Positions 18,162 to 26,363 of a stretch of DNA of 57,369 nucleotides are shown here, piece after piece. The notes under the pieces were generated by a model. It saw only the letters and a list, made by a program, of their open reading frames with translations, did no database searches and was not told where the DNA came from. Made by a program: the position numbers and the translations under genes. The DNA comes from Mycobacterium intermedium. Its GTDB lineage: Bacteria > Actinomycetota > Actinomycetes > Mycobacteriales > Mycobacteriaceae. The stretch spans positions 1 to 57,369 of the forward strand of contig NZ_MVHT01000036.1 of the NCBI RefSeq assembly GCF_002086275.1, in the 5' to 3' direction. Numbering within the stretch: position 1 is the stretch's first letter; every line of letters starts with the position of its first letter.

Positions 18162-18617
18162 ATGGAGGGTTCAGCAACAGTTCACATGGCGGCACCAGCG
18201 GACAAGATCTGGGAATTAATCGCCGATATTCGGAATACCGGAAAGTTCTCACCGGAGACATTCGAGGCCGAGTGGCTCGGTGCAGCGACCGGTCCCGAAC
18301 TGGGTGCCCGCTTCCGCGGACACGTGCGTCGCAACGAGATCGGGCCGGTCTACTGGACCACTTGCGAGGTGACGGCTTGCGAACCGGGACGTGAATTCGG
18401 GTTTGCTGTGCTGCTCGGCGACCGGACGGTCAACAACTGGCATTACCGATTGGAGCCGTCCGGTGACGGCACCGATGTGACCGAGTCATTTCGGCTCACA
18501 CCGTCGCCGTTGAACAACGTCTACTACGTGCTGGGAGGTTTCCTCAGAAAGCGACGCAACATACGTGACATGACGAAGACGCTGCACCGCATCAAAGCCG
18601 TGGTCGAAGCAGGCTGA
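18162..18617 (+). CDS. SRPBCC (polyketide cyclase/START-like) protein, Rv1883c-like
   Basis: A 151-residue protein from the ATG at 18162 (MEGSATVHMAAPADKIWELI); a TTG 12 bp upstream is also open. The pattern of the SRPBCC fold is clear: an initial strand, PADKIWELIADI helix, EWLGAATGPELGARFRG strands, TCEVTACEPGREFGF, and a C-terminal amphipathic helix (DMTKTLHRIKAVVEAG). These proteins bind hydrophobic ligands; no catalytic signature is assigned. Position matches Rv1883c from memory. It precedes an SDR gene by 20 bp, likely cotranscribed. Confidence 0.85.
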   Translation: MEGSATVHMAAPADKIWELIADIRNTGKFSPETFEAEWLGAATGPELGARFRGHVRRNEIGPVYWTTCEVTACEPGREFGFAVLLGDRTVNNWHYRLEPSGDGTDVTESFRLTPSPLNNVYYVLGGFLRKRRNIRDMTKTLHRIKAVVEAG

Positions 18618-18637
18618 GGGGCGGCTCGGTCACGCAG

Positions 18638-19468
18638 ATGAAAACGATATTCATCACAGGTGCGGGCAGCGGGATGGGCCGTGAGGGCGCCAGGCTCTTT
18701 CACGGCAAGGGTTGGCGAGTCGGCGCCGTCGACCGCAATGAGGCCAGTCTGGAGTCGCTGAGAACCGAACTCGGCGTCCGGCTGTGGACCCAGGCGGTCG
18801 ACGTCACGGACAAGGTGGCGCTGGACGCCGCGCTCGCCGACTTCTGCGCCGACAACCTCGGCGGCGGGCTCGACATGATGTGGAACAACGCCGGCATTGG
18901 TCAAGGCGGCTGGTTCGAAGACGTTCCGTACGAGGACGCCATGCGTGTGGTCGACGTGAACTTCAAGGCGGTACTGAACGGTGCTTACGCCGCGCTGCCC
19001 TACCTCAAGAAGTCACCCGGCAGCTTGATGTTCTCGACGTCCTCGTCTTCGGGCACCTATGGCATGCCGCGGATTGCCGTCTACTCGGCGACCAAGCATG
19101 CCGTCAAGGGGCTGACCGAAGCGCTCAGCGTGGAATGGGACCGACACGGGGTGCGCGTTGCCGACGTGCTGCCCGGCCTGATCGACACCGCGATCCTGAC
19201 GTCTACGCCGCAGCACTCCGCGGACGGTGTCGCGAAGCTGACCGCCGAGCAGTTGCGCGCTACCGCACCCAAAAAGGGGATGTTCCGGCTGATGCCCGCA
19301 AGCAGCGTCGCCGAGGCCGCCTGGCAGGCCTACCTGCATCCGAAGCGGTTGCACTGGTACGTGCCCAAGAGCATTCGGTGGATCGACAGGCTCAAGGGCA
19401 TCAGTCCGGAGTTCGTCCGCAGCCGAATTCTCAAATCAATTCCCAACATCGATGCCAAACGGCAGTAA
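18638..19468 (+). CDS. Short-chain dehydrogenase/reductase (Rv1882c-like)
   Basis: A 276-residue classical SDR. The cofactor loop is TGAGSGMGREGA at residues 7-18, the NNAG segment is MWNNAGIGQGG near 85, the catalytic Ser lies in FSTSSSSGTYG, and YSATK (YxxxK) near 148. It ends with a long C-terminal helix region (KSIRWIDRLKGISPEFVRS) that may contact membranes. NAD(P)-dependent oxidoreductase of unknown substrate. Follows the SRPBCC gene; together they resemble Rv1883c-Rv1882c. Confidence 0.9.
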   Translation: MKTIFITGAGSGMGREGARLFHGKGWRVGAVDRNEASLESLRTELGVRLWTQAVDVTDKVALDAALADFCADNLGGGLDMMWNNAGIGQGGWFEDVPYEDAMRVVDVNFKAVLNGAYAALPYLKKSPGSLMFSTSSSSGTYGMPRIAVYSATKHAVKGLTEALSVEWDRHGVRVADVLPGLIDTAILTSTPQHSADGVAKLTAEQLRATAPKKGMFRLMPASSVAEAAWQAYLHPKRLHWYVPKSIRWIDRLKGISPEFVRSRILKSIPNIDAKRQ

Positions 19469-19478
19469 TGTTTTCGTG

Positions 19479-19505
19479 CACGACACGCACGACACGCACG
19501 ACACT
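19479..19505. repeat. Short tandem repeat, 9-bp unit x3
   Basis: CACGACACG is repeated three times (the last copy imperfect) between the SDR stop and the lppE start. Possible site of length variation between strains. Confidence 0.7.
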
Positions 19506-19536
19506 CGGACACTCACGCCGGTAATGGAGGTGGCTG

Positions 19537-19962
19537 GTGCGGAACCGGTTGGTCACGGTTGCAGGGACCGCTCTGTTGGTGGTCGTGGGAGTTTCGGCCT
19601 GCGGGTCCGCGATGACGGTGCCTCGAAAGGCCGCACGGGTAACCGTCGACGGTGTCACTCACACCGCGCGTCCGCCCGCATGCAGTCAAATTACGTCCTA
19701 TCGGACTATCGACATCCGCGACCACGACGGCGACATCCAAGCGGTGGTTCTGATCAGCGGCGACCGGGTCATCCCGCAATTCGTGAAGCTGCGCAACGTC
19801 GACGGGTTCGAGGGTAGCGCCTGGGAGGGTGGCGTAGGCAGCATGGAAGCCAACTACGACAACGGCGAGTACACCATCAGCGGACATGCCTACGGCATCA
19901 ACAGCAAGAGCAACCCGAACAAAGTCGTAAATACTGACTTCAAGATCGTCGCTGAGTGCTGA
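19537..19962 (+). CDS. lppE: Lipoprotein LppE-like (19-kDa antigen family)
   Basis: A 141-residue lipoprotein, GTG start preceded by GGAGGTGGCTG. The signal peptide ends in the lipobox VSAC with the lipidated Cys near residue 22. The mature part (MTVPRKAARVTVDGVTHTAR, then FKIVAEC at the end) follows the beta-rich LpqH/19-kDa antigen pattern with two additional cysteines. It would be anchored to the outer face of the plasma membrane. Position before cyp140 matches Rv1881c. Function unknown. Confidence 0.87.
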   Translation: MRNRLVTVAGTALLVVVGVSACGSAMTVPRKAARVTVDGVTHTARPPACSQITSYRTIDIRDHDGDIQAVVLISGDRVIPQFVKLRNVDGFEGSAWEGGVGSMEANYDNGEYTISGHAYGINSKSNPNKVVNTDFKIVAEC

Positions 19963-20041
19963 ACCGGCGTCCTCGCCGCACCGTGCCTACTCTGGTTGGC
20001 GGAGCCCTCTGGAGTATGTCTTCGGGCCGTTGGGAGGCTAG

Positions 20042-21358
20042 GTGAAAGAACGTTTGCATTGGTTCGCCAGTCACGGGGTGATCCGCGGCATGGCGGCGAT
20101 CGGCCGGCGCCGCGGCGACCTGCAAGCGCGGCTGATCACCGATCCGCGGATCGCCGCCGACCCGGTCCCGTTCTACGACGAGGTACGTCGGCACGGCCCG
20201 CTGGCGCGAGGGCAGATCAACTGCCTGACCGCCGATCACCGAGTGGCCCACGAGGTGCTGCGATCGGACGACTTCCGGGTCGTCTGCCTGGGCGAAAATC
20301 TGCCGGCTCCGGTGCGTTGGTTGGAACGGGTCACCCGCGACGACCAACTGCACCCGCTTCGTGCGCCGTCGCTGCTGGCCGTCGAACCGCCCGACCACAC
20401 GCGATATCGCAAGACGGTGTCGGCCGTCTTCACCACGCGGGCGGTGGCGGCGCTGCGCGAGCGCGTCGAGGAAACAGCCAACAGTCTGCTGGATCGGCTC
20501 ACCGACCAGTCTGGGGTCGTCGACATCGTCGGACGCTACTGTTCCCAGCTGCCCGTCACCGTGATCAGCGACATCCTCGGCGTACCGGAACACGACCGAC
20601 GGCGCGTCCTGGAATTCGGTGAACTGGGAGCACCCAGCTTGGACATCGGGGTGCCCTACCGCCAGTACCAGCGTGTGCAACTGGGGATCCGCGGGTTCAA
20701 CACCTGGCTGGTGTCGCATCTGGAACAGTTGCGGCGAAACCCCGGCGACGACCTGATGAGCCAGTTGATCCAGACGGCCCAAAGTGGCGACCCCGAAACA
20801 CATCTCGATGACCGAGAACTACAGGCGATTGCCGGGCTGGTGTTGGCCGCCGGCTTCGAAACCACCGTTAACCTGCTGGGCAACGGAATTCGGATGCTGT
20901 TAGATACTCCAGAGCACCTGGACACACTTCGGCGGCGTCCAGAGCTTTGGCCCAACGCGGTCGAGGAAATCCTGCGACTGGATTCGCCGGTTCAGATCAG
21001 CGCCCGGGTTGCCCGCAGAGATGTCGAGGTCGCCGGCAAGACAGTGCCGGCAGGCGAGCTTGTCGTGGTCTATCTGGCGGCGGCCAACCGCGATCCCGCA
21101 GTGTTCTCCGATCCGCACCGCTTCGATATCGAACGACCCAATGCCGGAAAGCATTTGGCGTTCTCGACCGGTCGCCACTTCTGCCTGGGGGCAGCCCTCG
21201 CCCGTGCCGAGGGCGAGGTTGGGCTACGGACCTTCTTCGAGCGGTTCCCCGACGTGCGGTCGGCCGGCGCCGGGATCAGGCGCGACACTCGGGTGCTGCG
21301 CGGCTGGTCGTCGCTGCCGGTGGTCCTGGGCCCGGCGCGGTCGCTCGCCACCCGATAA
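20042..21358 (+). CDS. cyp140: Cytochrome P450 CYP140
   Basis: A 438-residue P450, the same length I recall for M. tuberculosis CYP140A1 (Rv1880c). Markers are the I-helix LAAGFETTVNL, the ExxR in EEILRL, and the haem loop FSTGRHFCLGAALARAE with ligand Cys381. GTG start. It lies downstream of lppE. No substrate is established for this family to my knowledge. No ferredoxin gene is adjacent. Soluble enzyme. Confidence 0.93.
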   Translation: MKERLHWFASHGVIRGMAAIGRRRGDLQARLITDPRIAADPVPFYDEVRRHGPLARGQINCLTADHRVAHEVLRSDDFRVVCLGENLPAPVRWLERVTRDDQLHPLRAPSLLAVEPPDHTRYRKTVSAVFTTRAVAALRERVEETANSLLDRLTDQSGVVDIVGRYCSQLPVTVISDILGVPEHDRRRVLEFGELGAPSLDIGVPYRQYQRVQLGIRGFNTWLVSHLEQLRRNPGDDLMSQLIQTAQSGDPETHLDDRELQAIAGLVLAAGFETTVNLLGNGIRMLLDTPEHLDTLRRRPELWPNAVEEILRLDSPVQISARVARRDVEVAGKTVPAGELVVVYLAAANRDPAVFSDPHRFDIERPNAGKHLAFSTGRHFCLGAALARAEGEVGLRTFFERFPDVRSAGAGIRRDTRVLRGWSSLPVVLGPARSLATR

Positions 21359-21387
21359 GCGTCGCCAAGTCTGGTTGCGCGCCGGCG

Positions 21388-23301
21388 CTAGACCGCGATC
21401 CGCGAGCCCATGACCACCGTGCGGTCTAGCGGTAGCCGAAAGTATTCGGCGGCATCGGCAGTGATGTATGAGGTCGCAATGAACAACCGCTTGCGCCAGG
21501 CCGCCATCGTCGGCTCCGACCCGGTGGTCAGTTCGAGCTTCGACAGGTAGTAGGAGGCGCCATCGATGGCGATCTTGCCTTCTGTCTCGTCCGGATCAAG
21601 CAGACGCAGCGTCGCGGGGACGTTCGGCGTCTCCATGTAGCCGAAATACGCGGTCAGATGGACGATTCCGTCCCGGGCATAACCGAGGGCATCGACTTCG
21701 GTTCGTTCGGCGTCGGGCACCCGCGGCACCGGCAGCGTATGGATCGCCATGATGACCACGTGGTCGTGCAAGACGTGGTTGTGCTCGACGTTGGCGCGCA
21801 TCGCCAATGGGGCGGTTTCCTTTCCGCGATCCAGGAAGATGGCCGTGCCGGGAACCCGCGCGTAGGGCGGGTCGTGATCCGCCAGGCTGTCGACGAATTC
21901 GCGGAGCGGGCCTTCGGCCTCTTTCCGTGCGCGGGTGACGATTTCACGTCCACGCTGCCAGGTGGTCATGACCGTGAACGCGGCGAGCCCGATGAGCAGC
22001 GGAAGCCACGCGCCGTGCACCAATTTGGTCAGGTTCGCTGCGAGAAACATCAGATCGACCGACAACAGCAGGATTGCGCCAGGCACGATCAGCCACAGCG
22101 GTGCGTGCCAGCAGGTGCGCGCATAGAAGAGGAATAGCGTCGTGGTGATGGTGATCGTCCCCGTGACCGCCATGCCGAAAGCGAATGCCAGCGCCGCGGA
22201 GCTGCGGAAGGCAAACACCAAGGTGAGTACCGCTACCGCCAACATGCCGTTGATCCACGGCACATAGATCTGGCCCATCCTCGACGCGGAGGTGTGGGTG
22301 ATCCGTAGTCGGGGCAGATAGCCGAGCTGAGCCGCTTGGGACGCCACCGAGAATGCTCCGGTGATGACGGCCTGCGACGCGATGACGGTGGCGGCGGTAG
22401 CCAGCAAGACCATGGGCAGGCGCGCCCACCCAGGAGTGAGGAGGAAGAACGGCGCATTGACCGCGCTGGCGTTGCTGAGCAGCAGCGCTCCCTGGCCGAA
22501 GTAACTGAGGACACAGCCGGGCAACACCAGTGCCAGCCAACCGATGGCGATCGCGCGGTGACCGAAGTGACCCATGTCGGCATACAGCGCCTCGGCGCCG
22601 GTGATCGCGAGCACGATGGCGGCGAGGGAAGAGAACGCGTAATGGAAGTGGCCGATCAGGAATTCCCCCGCATACAGCGGCGACAGTGCCTTGAGGATGG
22701 CCGGATGGTCCACGATCGCCTTCATCCCGAGGACGCCGAGCGCGGTGAACCACACCATCATGACCGGCCCGAAGAAGCGCCCCACGGTGGCTGTGCCCCG
22801 CCGTTGCACGGAAAAGAGAGTGACGATGATGACCGCGGTGATCGGCACGATCCAGGCCTCCATATGCGGCTGGATCACTTTGACGCCCTCAACCGCCGAA
22901 AGCACCGAGATCGCCGGGGTGATCATGCTGTCGCCGAAAAACAGCGCGGCGCCGAAGATCCCCAACGCGCTGAGCGCTTTGGCGGTACGCCGTTTGGCTG
23001 CGCCGCGCTCCTTCGCCCAGCGTCCGACGAGGGTGATCAACGCCATGATGCCGCCCTCGCCGTGGTTGTCGGCGCGCATCACCAGGCTTACGTAGGTCAG
23101 AGTCACCACGATCATCACCGACCAGAAGATCAACGACACCACGCCGTAGACGTTTTCCGTGCTGATCGGAACCGGATGGGGGTCCTTGGGGTTGAACACC
23201 GTCTGGATGGTGTAGATCGGGCTGGTGCCGATGTCGCCGAACACGACACCTAGCGCCCCGACCACGATCGCGGGGCGCAATTTCTGGGGACTTGTCTGCA
23301 C
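21388..23301 (-). CDS. kup: Low-affinity potassium transporter, KUP/HAK family
   Basis: A 637-residue membrane protein from the GTG at 23301. The hallmark VVFGDIGTSPIYTIQ lies in the first span, followed by about twelve hydrophobic segments to about residue 450 and a soluble C-terminal domain of about 170 residues, typical of Kup (E. coli 622). It is a K+/H+ symporter. An alternative GTG at 23349 adds 16 residues; longer starts run into the divergent gene. M. tuberculosis has no kup in this stretch as far as I recall. No riboswitch-like leader fits because the upstream gene is close. Confidence 0.92.
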   Translation of the reverse strand: MQTSPQKLRPAIVVGALGVVFGDIGTSPIYTIQTVFNPKDPHPVPISTENVYGVVSLIFWSVMIVVTLTYVSLVMRADNHGEGGIMALITLVGRWAKERGAAKRRTAKALSALGIFGAALFFGDSMITPAISVLSAVEGVKVIQPHMEAWIVPITAVIIVTLFSVQRRGTATVGRFFGPVMMVWFTALGVLGMKAIVDHPAILKALSPLYAGEFLIGHFHYAFSSLAAIVLAITGAEALYADMGHFGHRAIAIGWLALVLPGCVLSYFGQGALLLSNASAVNAPFFLLTPGWARLPMVLLATAATVIASQAVITGAFSVASQAAQLGYLPRLRITHTSASRMGQIYVPWINGMLAVAVLTLVFAFRSSAALAFAFGMAVTGTITITTTLFLFYARTCWHAPLWLIVPGAILLLSVDLMFLAANLTKLVHGAWLPLLIGLAAFTVMTTWQRGREIVTRARKEAEGPLREFVDSLADHDPPYARVPGTAIFLDRGKETAPLAMRANVEHNHVLHDHVVIMAIHTLPVPRVPDAERTEVDALGYARDGIVHLTAYFGYMETPNVPATLRLLDPDETEGKIAIDGASYYLSKLELTTGSEPTMAAWRKRLFIATSYITADAAEYFRLPLDRTVVMGSRIAV

Positions 23302-23399
23302 GGCGGCTGCCCTCGATTCGTGACGCGGCGGTTCACCGTACTGTGCCACGGGGTCGGCGGCTGGTTGACACCCGTGCCGCAACGGGGTGTCATTGCGCG

Positions 23400-23858
23400 G
23401 TGACACAAGATTCGACGAGCTCGGCTCGAGATGCGGTACTTGGCCTGTGGCAGGCACTTTCGCGACGGGACTGGGAGGCAGTCAAGACGTTCTTGTCCGA
23501 TGACTGCCTCTACGTCGACATGCCGGTGCCGGCGGTGGCGGCACGGGGACCGGAAGACATCGTCAAGCGACTCAAGATCGGGCTCGCACCGCTGGCCGGT
23601 TACGAGAACCACAGCGGCCTGCTGATCGCCGACGGCGAAGACGTGATGTACGAGCACTCCGAGACGTGGACGTTCGAAACCGGCGAGCAGGGCGTGTTGA
23701 GGTTTGTCACGGTGCACAAGGTCATCGCCGGCAAGGTGACCTTGTGGAAAGACTATTGGGACATGAACAGTCTGGTTGCCTTCGCGCCACCGGGCCATTT
23801 CGAGGCCTTGGCCAACGCGGACACCAGCTGGATCTACGACGCGACGGGCCTGGTCTGA
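23400..23858 (+). CDS. NTF2-like / limonene-epoxide-hydrolase-like protein
   Basis: A 152-residue protein from the GTG at 23400 (VTQDSTSSARDAVLGLWQAL); the longer frame upstream overlaps kup and is unlike the family. The cone-shaped NTF2/SnoaL fold is suggested by LWQALSRRDWEAVKTFLSDD, RGPEDIVKRLKIGLAPL and VHKVIAGKVTLWKDYWDMNSL. These resemble limonene-1,2-epoxide hydrolase relatives, but catalytic residues are not certain. Divergent from kup. Ligand unknown. Confidence 0.82.
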   Translation: MTQDSTSSARDAVLGLWQALSRRDWEAVKTFLSDDCLYVDMPVPAVAARGPEDIVKRLKIGLAPLAGYENHSGLLIADGEDVMYEHSETWTFETGEQGVLRFVTVHKVIAGKVTLWKDYWDMNSLVAFAPPGHFEALANADTSWIYDATGLV

Positions 23859-23930
23859 CACTCGTGCCTGACGCCCCGCCAAGACGTCTTGATCCATAAC
23901 CGCTTGGGGCTCAATCGAAATCGGTGCGGT

Positions 23931-24362
23931 TCATCCCTCGATCATCGCCTTGAGGCCGTTGAGGGTTTCGGACAGCGTTCGGCCCACCTGCCGCACGGCG
24001 ATCCGGTCGGCGATGTACCCAAAGATCCCGCCCGGCGCCTGATACGAAAGCCGAAACGTCACTTTCGTCTGGCCTTCGGCGCCGTCACGTAGCCGGATCC
24101 GGCCCCGCAGGTTGATGCCGGTGATGCCCACCCAGGCCAGGTCGCGACGGTCGTCGAACTCGACCACTTCGATCAGACCGCCAACGGGCACCGAGCCGAT
24201 CTTCCAATGGACGGTGTAGCGGCCACCGAGGCCGCGCTCCTCGTTGGCACGCTCCCAGCGCGCAAGGTTGGCCATGAACGACGGGTAATTGTCCGGATCG
24301 CCGACGATCTTCCACACCGCGTCGCGGTCCGCGTCGATGATGCACCGGCGTTCGACGCGCAT
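23931..24362 (-). CDS. SRPBCC-family protein
   Basis: A 143-residue START-like protein (VERRCIIDADRDAVWKIVGD at the N-terminus, a C-terminal helix VGRTLSETLNGLKAMIEG). Its ATG overlaps the stop of the upstream acyltransferase (TGATG), so translation is probably coupled. These domains bind lipids or other hydrophobic ligands. Coupling to a phosphate-acyltransferase-like protein hints at a lipid ligand, which is inference. Confidence 0.86.
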   Translation of the reverse strand: MRVERRCIIDADRDAVWKIVGDPDNYPSFMANLARWERANEERGLGGRYTVHWKIGSVPVGGLIEVVEFDDRRDLAWVGITGINLRGRIRLRDGAEGQTKVTFRLSYQAPGGIFGYIADRIAVRQVGRTLSETLNGLKAMIEG

Positions 24363-25195
24363 CAGCCCAGCACCGGAAAACGTCGTTCGGAGGCCAGGCG
24401 GTCGACACCGTCCTGCAGGCTGGCCAGCACCTTGTCGTGCACGGCCTGATCATCGCCGTCGGGGTCGATGGGCTCCTGCACCTCGATGACGATCTTGGTC
24501 GGGAGCGGTATGTGGCCCGCCAGGTCGCTGATGTTCAGGCCCCACGGTAGCGCCAGTGATATCGGAACACTCTTGAGCCGCAACAACTTATCCGCCATCA
24601 GCAGCTTGGCCAGCCATTGTCCGCGGTTGAGGAACAATGAGCTTTCCTGACCGCCGACGGCGGCGACGGGAACGATCGGCACGCCGGCTTCGCGGGCCAG
24701 TTTCACGTAACCCATGCGCCCCCCGAAATCGACCTTGTGGCGTTCCCATGACGGCCGGAAGACCTCGTAGTCACCGCCGGGATACACCAGCAGCGCGGCC
24801 CCGGACTCCAGCGCCAACTGGGCGTTTTCGTGATTGGCCGCGACGGTGCCGAACTTGCGTAGCCAGCCCAGCGGTGGAGCCGAGACGACCAGGTTGTGTG
24901 CCAGCTGGTAGAAGGGACGCTCGACACCGAAGTACGAACAGAACGCAAGGGTGAACACGAAGGTGTCGGGGGGCACGTTTCCGCCGCTGTGGTTGCCGAC
25001 GAGCAGCACGGGTCCTTCGGGCGGAATCCGGTCCAGGCCGCGCACGTCGGCCCGGAAATACAGCGAGGCGATCAGCCAGGTGAACGGCAGCTGGTCGCGG
25101 ATATAGTCAGGATCCCGCTGGTCGAGGTTTGCCTTGGGCACCCGCGACACCACTTGATTGCGGGTCCAGTCCAGTACGTTCCCCAAGGCCCCCAT
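24362..25195 (-). CDS. PlsC-like phospholipid/glycerol acyltransferase
   Basis: A 277-residue protein from the ATG at 25195 (MGALGNVLDWTRNQVVSRVP). The acceptor-site block is GNHSGGNVPPD, a spaced variant of the NHx4D motif. YPGGDYEVFRPSWERHKVDF provides the second block and VPIVPVAAVGGQES the third. Such enzymes acylate lyso-lipids at the membrane. The 5' end overlaps the 3' end of the amidohydrolase frame by 89 bp. The downstream SRPBCC gene overlaps its stop. Confidence 0.87.
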   Translation of the reverse strand: MGALGNVLDWTRNQVVSRVPKANLDQRDPDYIRDQLPFTWLIASLYFRADVRGLDRIPPEGPVLLVGNHSGGNVPPDTFVFTLAFCSYFGVERPFYQLAHNLVVSAPPLGWLRKFGTVAANHENAQLALESGAALLVYPGGDYEVFRPSWERHKVDFGGRMGYVKLAREAGVPIVPVAAVGGQESSLFLNRGQWLAKLLMADKLLRLKSVPISLALPWGLNISDLAGHIPLPTKIVIEVQEPIDPDGDDQAVHDKVLASLQDGVDRLASERRFPVLG

Positions 25196-26360
25196 CGTGT
25201 GTCCTGTCTCGTCCTGTCTCCCGCGACTCCCGCGGCCGTTCGCCAAGGTCGTAGACGCGGGCGGAGTTGCCGTACGCGATAAGGTCGACTACCCGGATTG
25301 CGTCGCTTTCACACCAATCGCCGTTGTCCACGAATTCGCGCAGTACTCGGTGCATTCCGTGGCGCCACAGGGCTGCCCCCAGGAAGTGCAGCTCCGCCGG
25401 CCCGAACCCGTCGGACGAGTACAGGATCTTGCGGAAGGGCGCCAGTTCCAGCAGTCGGCCGATGAAGGCCGTGGACCGCGCGCCCAGATAGTTCACGCTC
25501 AAGCCACCGTCGACGTAGACGTTATTGAAAGCCTGTGCGAGATAACCGGCTTCGCGTTCATAGGGGTAGCAGTGCAGCAACACGACGGGCGTGTCGCCGG
25601 ACTGCTGAAGAAAGTCGAGCAGATACAGCGGGTTGGCCTTGCGCAAGTCGCAGTCGCGGTCGCCGAAGCCGACGTGGAACTGCAGTGGTTTGCCCAGGCG
25701 CACCGCCCGATGCAGGCCGAACCGCAGCAGTACCCGGTCGTCCAACCGTTTACCGCCGCGGTCGCGCCACCGTGCGGCGGCCTCGGCCACTTGAGTCGGT
25801 GTGGGGTCGGACAGATCGCCGTCAAAGCCGCCCCGGTAGGCCAGAATCGACTTGGTGCCGACGGCGGTCGCGGCGCGCCGGTGCAGGATCTCCTCGAACG
25901 CCGAAGCGTAGTCGCCGGGGGCATGGGCGGCCTGTTCGGCGACCTGTTCGAGCCGCACCACCTCGTGGGTCCGGTCCCCGGACAGCGCGGAGAGCTCGTC
26001 AAGGTCGGTCATGATGGTGTCGTCACCGATTCCGGTGTCCACCAGCCAGTCGCTCACCCCCGCCGCCGTCAGGAACAGCTGGGCCAGCTTGGCCTCGCTG
26101 TACTGACTGCGCCGCTCCCAATAGGCCTGCGGCTCGGCGTGCCTGGGCAGCCCGAGGATTGGCGCACAATGGGCGCGCACGGCGAAGCCGAGCTGGGAGT
26201 CGAACCCGGAATCGAAGCCGGCCAGCGGTTCGGTGTTGGCCTCGTTGAGGGCGTTCTCGAAGCGGCGCCGATCCCCCGCGGCGAGCCAGCAGCCGTGGAC
26301 GTGCTGATCGATCAACGGCACACCCTGGATGTGCTGGGCCAGTGCCGCAAACTCGCCCAA
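25107..26360 (-). CDS. Amidohydrolase (FluG/Rv1879-like)
   Basis: A 417-residue metal-dependent amidohydrolase, TTG start with GGAGCC upstream. Metal ligands are visible as DQHVHG near residue 19, FHVGFGDRD near 229, LLHCYPYEREAGYL near 265, and YSSDGFGPAE near 316. It starts 3 bp after the glnA3 stop, so the two are coupled. The family, as I recall Rv1879, ends near the VYDLGE segment (about residue 377). The last 40 residues here are low-complexity, Arg/Gly-rich and overlap the acyltransferase gene, which suggests loss of the original stop. Confidence 0.88.
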   Translation of the reverse strand: MGEFAALAQHIQGVPLIDQHVHGCWLAAGDRRRFENALNEANTEPLAGFDSGFDSQLGFAVRAHCAPILGLPRHAEPQAYWERRSQYSEAKLAQLFLTAAGVSDWLVDTGIGDDTIMTDLDELSALSGDRTHEVVRLEQVAEQAAHAPGDYASAFEEILHRRAATAVGTKSILAYRGGFDGDLSDPTPTQVAEAAARWRDRGGKRLDDRVLLRFGLHRAVRLGKPLQFHVGFGDRDCDLRKANPLYLLDFLQQSGDTPVVLLHCYPYEREAGYLAQAFNNVYVDGGLSVNYLGARSTAFIGRLLELAPFRKILYSSDGFGPAELHFLGAALWRHGMHRVLREFVDNGDWCESDAIRVVDLIAYGNSARVYDLGERPRESRETGRDRTHDGGLGERTGLDPQSSGVAGAQGKPRPAGS

Positions 26361-26363
26361 CGC

